Shown here: positions 25,465 to 34,562 of the stretch, in pieces
How positions within the stretch are numbered: the first letter of the stretch is position 1
Layout of the letters: every line of letters begins with the position of its first letter
Source of the DNA: CAYZWU01 sp964482235
GTDB taxonomy: Bacteria; Planctomycetota; B15-G4; CAYZWU01
Assembly: GCA_964482235.1 (NCBI GenBank)
Contig: CAYZWU010000004.1
Span: forward strand, 124,001-188,000
DNA length: 64,000 nt
Direction: 5' to 3'
Made by a program: the position numbers and the translations under genes
Notes under the pieces: model-generated
What the model saw: the letters and a program-made list of their open reading frames with translations, nothing else
Told to the model about the DNA's origin: nothing
Database searches by the model: none

Positions 25465-26345
25465 GCAGCGATTTTCCCATCGAAACCCGCGGTCTCAGGA
25501 AATCATACAGGACGGGAGGCGAGGTACTCTCGGGCCTCGACATGAAGGTGCCGCGCGGCTCCGTTTTCGGCTTTCTCGGACGCAACGGCGCCGGCAAGTC
25601 GACAACGATCCGCATCCTGATGGGGCTGCTCCGGCCCGACCATGGATCGGTCCGGGTCCTCGGCGATGACCGATTTCCCCTGAGCGTGACCTGCCGGCAG
25701 AGGATCGGCTACCTCTCCCAGGATCAGAGGGTCTTCGAGTGGATGAGCCTCGATCATCTCCTCCGCTTCGTCTCCGACTTCTACCCCACCTGGGACCATG
25801 AGTTCGCGTCCCAGCTGACGAGGCGCCTCGATCTGACATCGAGAGTCCCTCTCGGCCAGCTCTCGCGCGGACAGCAGCAGAAGGTCGGGCTTCTCCTGGC
25901 CCTCGTCCACAGACCGGAGCTCCTCGTTCTCGACGAGCCGGCGGCCAGCCTCGACACCATCGTCCGGCGCGAATTCCTGGAATCGATTCTCGACCTGCTC
26001 ACCTCGGAAGGGATCACGGTCCTGATCTCGTCGCAGATCCTGACCGACGTCGAACGGATCGCCGACTGGATCGGGATCCTCGCCGGGGGGAGGATGATCG
26101 TCTCCGCCCCCCTGGACAGCCTCAAGGATACGATCAAGCGCCTCCGGATCCGCTTCGACGAGGAGCCGTCGGGAGCCCTCGGGCTTCCCGGCTCGATCAG
26201 GGAGGTCCGCAGAGGCAGCGAGGTCCTCGTCACGCTCCGCGACTTTTCCCAGGAGCGGCTTGCCGAGATTCGCTCGAGCGTCTCGGGTCAGGTGGATGTG
26301 CAGGACGTGGATCTGGAAGAGATTTTTATCGAACTGGCAACATAG
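25461..26345 (+). CDS. ABC transporter ATP-binding protein
   Basis: The 294-residue ATPase shows Walker A GRNGAGKST, signature LSRGQQQKVG, Walker B LLVLDEPAASLD and a C-terminal extension of ~80 residues as in drug/bacteriocin or envelope-stress exporters (CcmA type). The switch (H-loop) histidine, normally in a SSHxLxEVE context, is Gln here (LISSQILTDVERIAD), so hydrolysis may be slow or the module regulatory. It overlaps the GntR gene by four bases and is followed 48 bases later by the permease gene, forming one operon. Confidence 0.92.
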   Translation: MSSDFPIETRGLRKSYRTGGEVLSGLDMKVPRGSVFGFLGRNGAGKSTTIRILMGLLRPDHGSVRVLGDDRFPLSVTCRQRIGYLSQDQRVFEWMSLDHLLRFVSDFYPTWDHEFASQLTRRLDLTSRVPLGQLSRGQQQKVGLLLALVHRPELLVLDEPAASLDTIVRREFLESILDLLTSEGITVLISSQILTDVERIADWIGILAGGRMIVSAPLDSLKDTIKRLRIRFDEEPSGALGLPGSIREVRRGSEVLVTLRDFSQERLAEIRSSVSGQVDVQDVDLEEIFIELAT

Positions 26346-26393
26346 TTTGAAAGAGCCGCGCGGGCTGCCGCCGGCTCCGCCTCGGGAGGAATC

Positions 26394-27212
26394 ATGTTCA
26401 AGACAGTATTCGCCAAGCAATGGCCCGAGATCAGGGACAGGATCTGGACATATCCCATTGCGGCCCTCTTCTTCTCCCTCTTCTGGCAGGAGTCGAATTT
26501 CGGCTTCCTCGTCGTTGTGGGAACTTTCCTGACTCTGGACATGGCTGTCCAGACGGCGGGAGACGATGTTCGCTGGGGAACCTTCGAGTTCATCTTCACC
26601 CGGGCGATCGACCGCAGGAAGTACATCTCCCTCCGCTTTCTCTTTGGCCTGCTGCCCCTGGCAGGCCTGGTGGGGATTTACGTTGTTCTGGAATTCGTCG
26701 ACATCAGGATGATCTTCTGGAACCTGATCTCCGAACCTTTGGAAGACTTCCCTGTGAGTGAGGCGATCAATGCCGCGCACTACATCCTGATTTCAGCCGC
26801 CCTGTTCTTTCTCTTCTCCCTCGTGTTCCTCTTCTGCTCCGCGGCGGCCAGGGAATCATCCTTTTCCGGGCTCCTCGTCCTCGGACTGATCGTCACGCTT
26901 CTCTATGTCGCTGCGGCCTGCGCCCTCACGACCCTGCTCCTCCACGGCACCCTGGACCTGGATTCCAATTCAATCGACGAGGTCCCCGTCGTCCTCGTCC
27001 TGTCAGCCTTTCTCCTGGTGCCGGCGCTGATCTTCTTGGTGATCACCCGGGAGCATTACGGCCTCTGCCAGGTTCCCGCCACGGTCCGGGGCGATGAGAG
27101 ATCGAGCCCCTGGATCAGCTGGGTCGTTCTGGCCCTGGCGATACTGCTGGTTCTTTTCTTCCTTTACTACATGTTGAGCGCCACACGGTCCGTGGACGTT
27201 GCAGGAGGCTAA
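26394..27212 (+). CDS. ABC transporter permease
   Basis: A 272-residue integral membrane protein with about six hydrophobic segments (for example FLFGLLPLAGLVGIYVVL, ISAALFFLFSLVFLFCSA, GLLVLGLIVTLLYVAAAC and WVVLALAILLVLFFLYYML). The cytoplasmic elbow DDVRWGTFEFIFTRAIDRRKYI resembles ABC-2 type permeases. It is the probable membrane partner of the preceding ATPase. Export cargo is not deducible. Confidence 0.8.
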   Translation: MFKTVFAKQWPEIRDRIWTYPIAALFFSLFWQESNFGFLVVVGTFLTLDMAVQTAGDDVRWGTFEFIFTRAIDRRKYISLRFLFGLLPLAGLVGIYVVLEFVDIRMIFWNLISEPLEDFPVSEAINAAHYILISAALFFLFSLVFLFCSAAARESSFSGLLVLGLIVTLLYVAAACALTTLLLHGTLDLDSNSIDEVPVVLVLSAFLLVPALIFLVITREHYGLCQVPATVRGDERSSPWISWVVLALAILLVLFFLYYMLSATRSVDVAGG

Positions 27213-27216
27213 TATC

Positions 27217-28464
27217 ATGGCATGGATCATCTACATCATCGTCACGGCTGCCGCACTGGTCCACCTTTTCCGGCCATCGGGCCCTCTCGGCCGGAGGGCG
27301 GGCGGATTCAGAAGCTGGAGAACCTGGACGGTCGTGGCCGGCATGGCGCTGATCGCCTTCCCCGGAGCCGTCACTCTCCTCGGTGCCCTCTTCTCCTCCG
27401 TTCCGGAGAGCCCCTTCCAGAGAACGGAAAAGGTGCTTGCCCCCAAGGGAGCACCTGCAGGAATGACCTCTGCCAAGGCCTACCTCGTGCGCCTCTTCGT
27501 ATCGGACGACGGCAACGAGCCCAATCCCCGCGATTTCGTGCAGGCCGTCGTCCCCCTCGGCGAGCCCTTTACGACCGAATTGAAGGACGGTACGGATCTC
27601 TCCTTCTCCGTCATCCACAGGCACGACGAGGAGTACGCGCCTTACCGTCTCGCCCTTCGCTGCTCGTTTGCCACGGCCGCCCGCAGCGAGCGGGGCGACG
27701 CATCCTTCGACGTGACGGCGCCGATCGAGCTCGAGCCCGGATTCCCGACCTATCAGAAGATCGTGCAGAGGGATTATCCCGTCGGCGCGCGGTTCGGCGC
27801 CCTGCTGTCCGACCGCTACCGTCCCTCGGTTTTCCGCTTCCTCTGCACTCCGCTCCACCGGGAGGATCAGGTCGACTCCTTTCCGGCCGATCAGTGGTGG
27901 GAGAACCAGCAGGAGGAGTATCGATCTCTCGTGCTCCAGAAGCCGACGCACCTCGAGATATCCTTCCCCATGAACAGCGAGGAATTCTCGATCGGGGACG
28001 GGGCCGTCGCCGAATCGGGCCTCTTCTTCCTGATCGCCGGCATCGTCCTCTTTCTCGCGGCCAGTCCGCACGGAATGCGCACCTTCTTTCTCGTTGCCGT
28101 CTATCTCGTGGTCTACACGGCTGCGGTGGACAGCCTGGTCCTCACGATCCAGAGCGGCCGCCTCCTCGACGGCAGTCCCGAAGCGAAGGCTGCGGCAGCC
28201 GTGGAAACGGCCGCATCGCGAATGCACGCCATTTCGGCGGCGGAATACCTCATCGAGGCCGCCCGATCGGAGACGGAAAGCCTGTCGCGCTGCTGCGCCC
28301 TTTGCTGCCTGAAAAACAGATCGCGCATCCTCGACGCCATCGAGAGGAGTGATACGGCAAAGAAGGACCTCGCTCTTCTCTCCGACGATCCGGACGACAC
28401 CGTGTCCCGGACAGCCCGCGAGATCATGACGATTCTCGATGACCGGAGCAACGGCGGGCAGTGA
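27217..28464 (+). CDS. Membrane protein with large extracytoplasmic domain, last gene of the ABC operon
   Basis: A 415-residue protein from the ATG at 27217, directly preceded by AGGAGG at 27203-27208 and only four bases after the permease stop. Two N-terminal membrane helices (WIIYIIVTAAALVHLF; VVAGMALIAFPGAVTLLGALF) lead to a ~200-residue domain likely to be outside the membrane (beta-rich, unknown family). Two more helices follow near residue 265-310. The cytoplasmic tail (~90 residues) is helical and ends in a HEAT-like LSDDPDDTVSRTAREIM unit. The arrangement suggests a sensor or substrate-capture partner of the ABC exporter. I do not recognise the family. Confidence 0.75.
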   Translation: MAWIIYIIVTAAALVHLFRPSGPLGRRAGGFRSWRTWTVVAGMALIAFPGAVTLLGALFSSVPESPFQRTEKVLAPKGAPAGMTSAKAYLVRLFVSDDGNEPNPRDFVQAVVPLGEPFTTELKDGTDLSFSVIHRHDEEYAPYRLALRCSFATAARSERGDASFDVTAPIELEPGFPTYQKIVQRDYPVGARFGALLSDRYRPSVFRFLCTPLHREDQVDSFPADQWWENQQEEYRSLVLQKPTHLEISFPMNSEEFSIGDGAVAESGLFFLIAGIVLFLAASPHGMRTFFLVAVYLVVYTAAVDSLVLTIQSGRLLDGSPEAKAAAAVETAASRMHAISAAEYLIEAARSETESLSRCCALCCLKNRSRILDAIERSDTAKKDLALLSDDPDDTVSRTAREIMTILDDRSNGGQ

Positions 28465-28470
28465 CCTCTG

Positions 28471-29808
28471 TCAAGGCTGCATCAGATCCAGGGCTGCGGA
28501 GACCATGGCCTTCATCCCTGTCCTGATCGTCGGTCCGGGAAGCGGCTGGAAGAGAGGCGAGTGGAGGGAGGGCAGCGGGGAGCCCTCTCTCCTGCTCCGC
28601 TCCAGGAATGAAGGATCGACGGAACCGAGCCAGAAAAGGCAGGCCGGCACCTCGCGATCCTTCAGGGAGTATCGCGAAAAGTCCTCACCCGCCATCACCG
28701 GATCCCTCTCCACCACATTCTCCTCCCCGAGGCTCTTCCCCCAGAGTGCGGCCAGACGGCGCGTCAGTCCGGGGTCGTTCCATGTCGAGGGAGTGGACTC
28801 GCTGCCGCTCACCACGATCGCCGGGGCTCGCTCCTCGGGAATGCCGGCAGCCAGGGCCGTTCCCCTGGCAATGCGCTCTATCGCGGCGAGCACCTTTTTT
28901 CTCACCTCCCTGCGGTAGGTGCGAACGGTCAGCTGGAGGTGCACGTCGTCGGGAATGATGTTGTGCTTGCTTCCTCCGTGGATCGACCCCACTGTCACGA
29001 CAGCCGGATCGAGGGGCGGAACCTCGCGGCTGACGATCGTCTGCAGCGCCAGAACGACCTGGGCGGCAACGACGACGGGATCCTTGGTGGTGTGGGGATA
29101 AGCCCCGTGCCCCCCGGCGCCGTGAATCGTGATGTCGACGGAGTCGACGCCGGCCAGGGCGAATCCGGGACAGCACCCCACCTTGCCCGCCTCGAGTGAC
29201 GCATCGCAATGCAGTGCGATCGCGAAATCAGGTCTCGGGAAACGGGTGTAAAGCCCGCCGGCCAGCATAGCCCTCGCCCCGGCGCCGGTCTCTTCGGCAG
29301 GCTGACCGATCACCACGAGCGTTCCGCGCCACCTCTCCTTCAGCCGGCTCAGCAGTGCCGCCGTCCCCAGGAGGGTCGTCATGTGAATGTCGTGCCCGCA
29401 GGCGTGCATCACGCAGACCTCCTCCCCCTTCGCGTTCCTCGCCTTCACGCTGCTGGCATAGGGCAGGCCCGTCTTCTCCTCCACCGGCAAGGCGTCGAGG
29501 TCGGTGCGCAGGAGGACAACCGGCCCGTCGCCGTTTTTCAGCACCCCCACGACGCCGAAGCATGTCGTCCCGGGCGAATCGTATCGCCCCACCCTTTCCG
29601 TCACCGCGAACCCCCGCGCCCTGAGGCGGGACGCGAAGAAGGCCGCTGTCTTCTCCTCCTGTCCCGAGAGCTCCGGAGCGGCATGGAGCTCCTCGTAGGT
29701 CGCGACCAATGACTCGATCTCCCCGTCGATCAGCCCATCGAGCGAGATCTCGGCGCCGGTGGCGAGCGCCGCAGCGAAAAAAACGGATAAAGCGATTCCA
29801 GCCAGCAT
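28471..29808 (-). CDS. Exported M20-family amidohydrolase (carboxypeptidase-like)
   Basis: The 445-residue protein starts with a signal peptide (MLAGIALSVFFAAALATG). The M20D metallohydrolase core follows: LRTDLDALPV, MHACGHDIHMTTLLG with metal-binding Cys/His, GQPAEETGAGA with the catalytic Glu, and the dimerisation insert with HGAGGHGAYPHTTKDPV. A terminal metal ligand is in DPVMAGEDFSRY. Relatives hydrolyse N-acyl-amino acids, hippurate or indole-acetyl-amino acids. A periplasmic location and amide substrates are probable; the acyl group is unknown. GAGGAGG precedes the ATG. It converges on the ABC operon with six bases between the stop codons. Confidence 0.9.
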   Translation of the reverse strand: MLAGIALSVFFAAALATGAEISLDGLIDGEIESLVATYEELHAAPELSGQEEKTAAFFASRLRARGFAVTERVGRYDSPGTTCFGVVGVLKNGDGPVVLLRTDLDALPVEEKTGLPYASSVKARNAKGEEVCVMHACGHDIHMTTLLGTAALLSRLKERWRGTLVVIGQPAEETGAGARAMLAGGLYTRFPRPDFAIALHCDASLEAGKVGCCPGFALAGVDSVDITIHGAGGHGAYPHTTKDPVVVAAQVVLALQTIVSREVPPLDPAVVTVGSIHGGSKHNIIPDDVHLQLTVRTYRREVRKKVLAAIERIARGTALAAGIPEERAPAIVVSGSESTPSTWNDPGLTRRLAALWGKSLGEENVVERDPVMAGEDFSRYSLKDREVPACLFWLGSVDPSFLERSRREGSPLPSLHSPLFQPLPGPTIRTGMKAMVSAALDLMQP

Positions 29809-30026
29809 CGTTGGATCCTCCTCGGCGAAGCCGGTCCGACGACCGCGATTTTCAAAGGAAAAGGTTTTGTGCCAAGCATCTCAGCCGTTACCATGTAGCA
29901 CACGTGGATGGAAGATGCTTTCATAAACAACAACTGCGTGCCACTATTGCGAAAACCATGGGCCATGGTCGGGATTGCGCGTTGGCGCAAACAAGAGTAC
30001 CTGGTCAGTAAGAGGAGGGAGCCAAA

Positions 30027-30899
30027 ATGATCCGAACTGCCATTGCTGTTTGCCTTCTGCTCGCTTGCACGTCCCCGGCGGCTTTCTGCCAGGCTGATTT
30101 CGACGAAACCGTCTGCTTCGGCGACAGCCTGACTCACAACGATATCCTCTGGCTCGTCTATGGCAATCCGCCCGACCTCTACCAGGCCGATCCGATGGAG
30201 GCGGCCTACGACAAGGGAGCCGGTTCCGGCGACAACCTGGGCAGCTATGCCATAGCCGGTTCGGAGTCGGACGACGTCCTCATCCAGATCGATCTCTATC
30301 TCTTCCTGAACCTGATCTTCCTGCAGCCCGACGCATCCCTCTTCAACTTCGAGATCGGGGGGAACGACATCCTGAACAACGACGGCCTGCTCGCAGCGAA
30401 CCCGCCCGGCGTCGATCCCGCAGCCGATGCCGTGATCAACAATCTCCTCGACAACTTCGAGGCCTCCCTACGGGCGCTCTATGCGTCGAATCCCAGAGCG
30501 CAGTTCGTCGTCTGGACGATTCCCGACGTGGTCCTCACTCCCGACCTCTTCGGCGTCTACTCGCAGACCCAGGAGGAGAACCTCAGGGCCCACGTCGAGA
30601 GGGTGAACAGGGCGATCCGCTGGCTGGGCCAGAGATACCCCTTCATCGTTGTTCTCGATCTGTATGCCGAGCTTCAGGATATGGCGGCCAATCCGCCCGT
30701 ACTCTTCGGCCATCAACTCGTTGGACCGCCATCCTACGGCGACTACGACCACATTTTCGCCGATTACATCCATCCCACGGCGGTGAGCAACGCGATGATC
30801 GCCAACGGAATCATCGACGGGATCAACAGCAAGTGGAACGACGATATACCGTTCTACACCGACGAGGAACTCGCCGACCTGGCCCACATCCCCCATTGA
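30027..30899 (+). CDS. Exported SGNH/GDSL-family hydrolase
   Basis: A 290-residue secreted esterase-like protein: signal peptide ending CTSPAAFCQA, then block I VCFGDSLTHND with the nucleophilic Ser, block III FEIGGNDIL with the oxyanion Asn, and block V DYIHPTA with the catalytic Asp/His. Such enzymes cleave acyl or acetyl esters of lipids, glycans or peptides. AGGAGGGAGCC lies before the ATG. It stands alone; two hairpins follow before the convergent symporter gene. Confidence 0.87.
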   Translation: MIRTAIAVCLLLACTSPAAFCQADFDETVCFGDSLTHNDILWLVYGNPPDLYQADPMEAAYDKGAGSGDNLGSYAIAGSESDDVLIQIDLYLFLNLIFLQPDASLFNFEIGGNDILNNDGLLAANPPGVDPAADAVINNLLDNFEASLRALYASNPRAQFVVWTIPDVVLTPDLFGVYSQTQEENLRAHVERVNRAIRWLGQRYPFIVVLDLYAELQDMAANPPVLFGHQLVGPPSYGDYDHIFADYIHPTAVSNAMIANGIIDGINSKWNDDIPFYTDEELADLAHIPH

Positions 30900-30951
30900 T
30901 CCAGGTGGGATCGGAAATAAGCAGCCGCAGCCTGGTACCCTGGCAGGATCC

Positions 30952-30979
30952 CCACGGTGACGCGGAGTCGTCACCGTGG
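30952..30979. terminator. Strong hairpin between convergent genes
   Basis: A perfect 11-bp stem (CCACGGTGACG at 30952-30962, CGTCACCGTGG at 30969-30979) with a 6-base loop. A second smaller hairpin (ATCCCT/AGGGAT) follows. There is no T-run, so this may be a stabiliser or a factor-assisted terminator for both directions. Confidence 0.55.
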
Positions 30980-31019
30980 CTTGATCCCTATGTCTTCAGG
31001 AATCAGGGATTCCGGCAGA

Positions 31020-32462
31020 TCAGGATTCGGGCTTCTCTATGCGCCGCGAATCGAAGATGGAGACGAGCAGGAAAGCCAGCAGCGTGACGGGAAGGACCAG
31101 GTAGATCGGCTGATCGGCCACGGACAGGCGCCACGATTCGGGCAGGACGAACCAGGCTCCCAGGGAAACCATCGCCGCGGCAAGGGTCCAGGCGGCGCTC
31201 CCCCTGCGGCAAATGCCGGGGAAGAAGAGTGTCGCCACCAGGATGAGAGCGAAGGCCGCGTTGAGCGTGAGTCCCGCGAGCAGGCTCTTCAGGATATCCT
31301 TGGACATCGTGATGGCCATCACGAAGGTGCCCATGCTGATGAAGAGCACCGTGCCGCGGGCCACCCACCACTCCCGCCGTCCCTCGATCGAAAAGCGGAA
31401 GAAGCGCTTCACGATATCGCCCACAACGAGTGTCGAGCTGCCGAGCAGCAGGCCGCAGGCCGTGGAGACGTCGGCGGCCCAGAGGCCGGCCAGGATCAGC
31501 CCGGCAAGGAACGGGTTCAGGTCGAGAACCATTTTCGGCAGGGCCATGGCCGTGTCAGGTCCCTCGAGTCCGGGATGAACCACGGCAGCGGAAATTCCGA
31601 TCAGCGCGCTGATGAAGCCCACCGGGAGGATCAGCAGCCCGCCCAGCAGGAATCCACGCCCGGCCGCTGACGGGGTTTTCGAGGCGAAGCTGACCTGCAC
31701 CACGGCCTGGGTTCCCAGCACTGTGGGGATCATGATCAGGAACCAGGCCCCGATGATCAGCGGTCCCATGGCCCAGAGGCCGAAATCCGATCCCGGCTGG
31801 GCCAGCTCCTGCAGCCTGTTCGACAGCCCTTCCATCCCTCCTGTCTGCGACAGGGCGTCGCCGAAGCTGAGAGCGGCTCCCAGGATCACCCCCACGTAGA
31901 TGAGGGTCACGTTGATGATATTGGTCAGACCGGCGGCCCAGAGCCCGCCGATCAGCGTGATTCCGATGAAGACGACCGCGGTGATGAGCATCCCCAGTTC
32001 GAAAGAGAGGCCGGGAAGCAGCATGGAGAGGATCGCTCCGCCGGCCACGTACTGGAGCGAGGTGATGACCAGCTGGACGACGAGCTGCCCGAGAACGCCG
32101 AGCACTCTTCCGGCCGTGCCGTAGTACCGCTCGAAAAGCTCCGGGACGGTGCTCACCTCCATCTTGCGATACCGTCCGGCGGCAAAGAGCCCCATGACGA
32201 CGGCGCCGGCCGCCCATGCCGCTCCATACCACCCTGCGGATAGTCCCCTGGTGTACGCCCTCTGAGCCACGCCCACGGTGGAGGCGCCGCCGACGGCGAG
32301 ACCGGTGAGCATCACGGCCGTGACCCCCATGGGCAGGCCGCGGCCTGCCAGGAAGTAGCCGGTGAGCCCCCCCTTCGCACTGAGCCGGCGCGTCCACCAC
32401 GAGATGGCGTAGAGCAGGGCGATGTAGAAAACGACGATTCCTGCAGGGATGTAGTCGCTCAT
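31020..32462 (-). CDS. Sodium:solute symporter (SSS family)
   Basis: A 480-residue polytopic membrane protein with more than ten hydrophobic segments and the SSS-family early motif GYFLAGRGLPMGVTAVMLTGLAVGG, then RYRKMEVSTVPELFERYYG. It imports an organic solute with Na+. The start overlaps the stop of the acyl-CoA synthetase gene by four bases, so it is the last gene of the leftward reductase/synthetase operon. That position suggests that it brings in the carboxylic acid processed by that operon; substrate identity is inference. Confidence 0.88.
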   Translation of the reverse strand: MSDYIPAGIVVFYIALLYAISWWTRRLSAKGGLTGYFLAGRGLPMGVTAVMLTGLAVGGASTVGVAQRAYTRGLSAGWYGAAWAAGAVVMGLFAAGRYRKMEVSTVPELFERYYGTAGRVLGVLGQLVVQLVITSLQYVAGGAILSMLLPGLSFELGMLITAVVFIGITLIGGLWAAGLTNIINVTLIYVGVILGAALSFGDALSQTGGMEGLSNRLQELAQPGSDFGLWAMGPLIIGAWFLIMIPTVLGTQAVVQVSFASKTPSAAGRGFLLGGLLILPVGFISALIGISAAVVHPGLEGPDTAMALPKMVLDLNPFLAGLILAGLWAADVSTACGLLLGSSTLVVGDIVKRFFRFSIEGRREWWVARGTVLFISMGTFVMAITMSKDILKSLLAGLTLNAAFALILVATLFFPGICRRGSAAWTLAAAMVSLGAWFVLPESWRLSVADQPIYLVLPVTLLAFLLVSIFDSRRIEKPES

Positions 32463-34543
32463 CGCGGGACGACCCTCAGCCGCGCGTCCACTGCCATGGG
32501 AGGCGTGCCCTTGTCATAGGCGAAGACGGGATTGAGGTCGATTTCTTCAATGGCCGGAAAATCGGCGGCCAGCAGCGAGAGCCTGACGAGCATGTCGGCA
32601 AGGCCCTCGAGATCGACCGGCGGCTGCCCGCGTGTTCCGGTGAGGATGGGCAGGCCCTTGATCGAAAGGATCATCTCCATCGCTTCCCCATGCCCCAGCG
32701 GCGCCAGCCGGAAGACCACGTCCTTCATCGCTTCCACGAAGATGCCGCCAAGACCGAACATGATCATCGGCTCGATGCCCTGCTGGGCCATCGAACCGAG
32801 TATCACCTCTCTCCCGACCGGCTTTGCGGCCTGGAGGATGAAGCCGGCATCGCGGCCCTCGAAACGAGTCGCCATCTCCTTGAACGCCGCCTCCAACGCC
32901 GCACTGTCCTCGAGCCCCAGGGCGACGCCGCCTTCATCGGACTTGTGAACCACGGCGGTGGAATCTACCTTGAGCACGCAGGGGAATCCGGTCACGTCGG
33001 CCGCGGCGATCAGATCCTCGGCCGATCGGACAGCAACCGTCCGGGCGGCGTTGATGCCGTAGCAGCCGAGGAGGTCGAAGACCTCGGCCTGGGGCAGGAA
33101 CGTATCCTTCACCTCGTAGCGCCCCAGAATCGTCCCGGCCCGTGCCTTGTCGCAGTCGATCTGCGGCAAAGGCTCGCTCTTCCTCGCCTTGATCCGGCTG
33201 TAGCGGGCCATGGCCACGAGGACCTTCCCGCCGTCCTCGGGAAACTCGAAAACGGGCGTGCCGCCGTCGCGGATCGCCTGCATCAGGTCGTACCATTTCT
33301 CGATCGTTTCCAGCACGACCACCACAGGCTTGGCCGCCGTCTCGCCCGCCTCCTTCAGGCGCTGCGCAATGCCGTGCAGATCGACGAAGGGCGCCGAGAT
33401 GAAGTTGACGAGCACCATGTCCACGCCGGGATCCTTGAAAAGGGTCTCCACGGCGAGCCCGTAATGCTCGGGCGTGGCCGTGGCCAGCACGTCCACGGGA
33501 TTCTTCACGCTCGCCTCGGGATAGAGGCTCTCGCTGAGCCCCTTCTTCGTCTCCTCCTTCAGCACGGCCAGGTCGACTCCGCCCATTACCGCCTCGTCAA
33601 GGGCCAGGATGGCGGGGCCTCCGGTGTTCGTCACGATGCCGAGCTTGTTGCCCGCCGGAACGGGCTGCTGCGCAAAGGCGATGGCCGCCTTGGTCATGGT
33701 GTCCTGATCGTTGAACCTGAGGATGCCGGCCTTCTCGAACATGGCGTCCGTCATGGCATCCTGATCGAGAAGCGACCCGGTATGGGAGGAGACGGCCACG
33801 GCTCCTTCCTTCGTGCGTCCCGCCTTCAGGGCGAAGATCGGCTTCTTCGGCGTGATCTTCCGCGCCACCTCGAGAAAGCGGCGCGGATCCTTGAACGTCT
33901 CCACCTGGAGCAGGATCACGTTGGTTCCCTCGTCGTTGCCGAAGTACTCCAGGATGTCGTTCATGCCCACGTCGCACTCGTTGCCGTAGCTGGCATACAT
34001 CCTGAGCCCCATGCCGAGCTTGTGGAGCGGGATCTTGAGCGTTTCGCCCACCCCGCCGCTCTGCGCCAGGATCGACACGGAGCCCGGCGTCATCGGCACG
34101 AAGGTGAAGTTGGCATAGAGGGAGATCTCAGGATCGGAGTTCTGCACGCCCTGGGAGTTCGGGCCGTAGACCCGCATGCCGTACTTGTGCGCCGTCTCCA
34201 CCATCAGGCGCTCCAGCTTCATCCCCTCCTCGCCGATCTCCTTGAAGCCGGCGGTGTGGACGATGGCGAACTTGACTCCCTTCTGACCGCATTCGTCGAT
34301 CACCCGGGGAACGAGGGTGTTCTTGATCGAGATATTCACCAGGTCGATCTCGTCCGGCACGTCCAGGATCGACTTGTATGCCTTGAAGCTCCGCACCTGG
34401 CTCTCCTTGGGATTGATCGGAAAGATCGGTCCCCTGTACTTGTGATCCACCAGGTTCTGGATCACGATGTGACCGATGGAGAGCGGGTTGTTGGAGGCGC
34501 CGATCACCGCCACGCCCCCGGGCCTGAAAAGTGCGTCTAACAT
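32459..34543 (-). CDS. ADP-forming acyl-CoA synthetase (fused alpha-beta)
   Basis: A 694-residue single-chain NDP-forming acyl-CoA synthetase. Order: CoA-binding Rossmann domain (VAVIGASNNPLSIG), ligase-CoA domains with LAQSGGVGETL and the phospho-His segment SSHTGSLLD, then a C-terminal ATP-grasp domain (FPCVLKVDS, HKSDEGGV, EIDLNPV). It interconverts an acyl-CoA, ADP and phosphate with acid, CoA and ATP. It may activate the imported acid cheaply (one phosphate bond) or harvest ATP from an acyl-CoA. The start is the ATG at 34543 with AAGGAGAGG upstream; an in-frame codon at 34588 would overlap the preceding gene. It sits between the reductase activator and the symporter. Confidence 0.9.
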   Translation of the reverse strand: MLDALFRPGGVAVIGASNNPLSIGHIVIQNLVDHKYRGPIFPINPKESQVRSFKAYKSILDVPDEIDLVNISIKNTLVPRVIDECGQKGVKFAIVHTAGFKEIGEEGMKLERLMVETAHKYGMRVYGPNSQGVQNSDPEISLYANFTFVPMTPGSVSILAQSGGVGETLKIPLHKLGMGLRMYASYGNECDVGMNDILEYFGNDEGTNVILLQVETFKDPRRFLEVARKITPKKPIFALKAGRTKEGAVAVSSHTGSLLDQDAMTDAMFEKAGILRFNDQDTMTKAAIAFAQQPVPAGNKLGIVTNTGGPAILALDEAVMGGVDLAVLKEETKKGLSESLYPEASVKNPVDVLATATPEHYGLAVETLFKDPGVDMVLVNFISAPFVDLHGIAQRLKEAGETAAKPVVVVLETIEKWYDLMQAIRDGGTPVFEFPEDGGKVLVAMARYSRIKARKSEPLPQIDCDKARAGTILGRYEVKDTFLPQAEVFDLLGCYGINAARTVAVRSAEDLIAAADVTGFPCVLKVDSTAVVHKSDEGGVALGLEDSAALEAAFKEMATRFEGRDAGFILQAAKPVGREVILGSMAQQGIEPMIMFGLGGIFVEAMKDVVFRLAPLGHGEAMEMILSIKGLPILTGTRGQPPVDLEGLADMLVRLSLLAADFPAIEEIDLNPVFAYDKGTPPMAVDARLRVVPR

Positions 34544-34562
34544 GATTCCTCTCCTTTCAGAT

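Noticed and set aside
32690..34540. A 616-codon plus-strand frame opposite the acyl-CoA synthetase gene
   Set aside because: The minus-strand protein has clear CoA-binding and ATP-grasp motifs; the plus frame is compositionally a shadow with no motifs.
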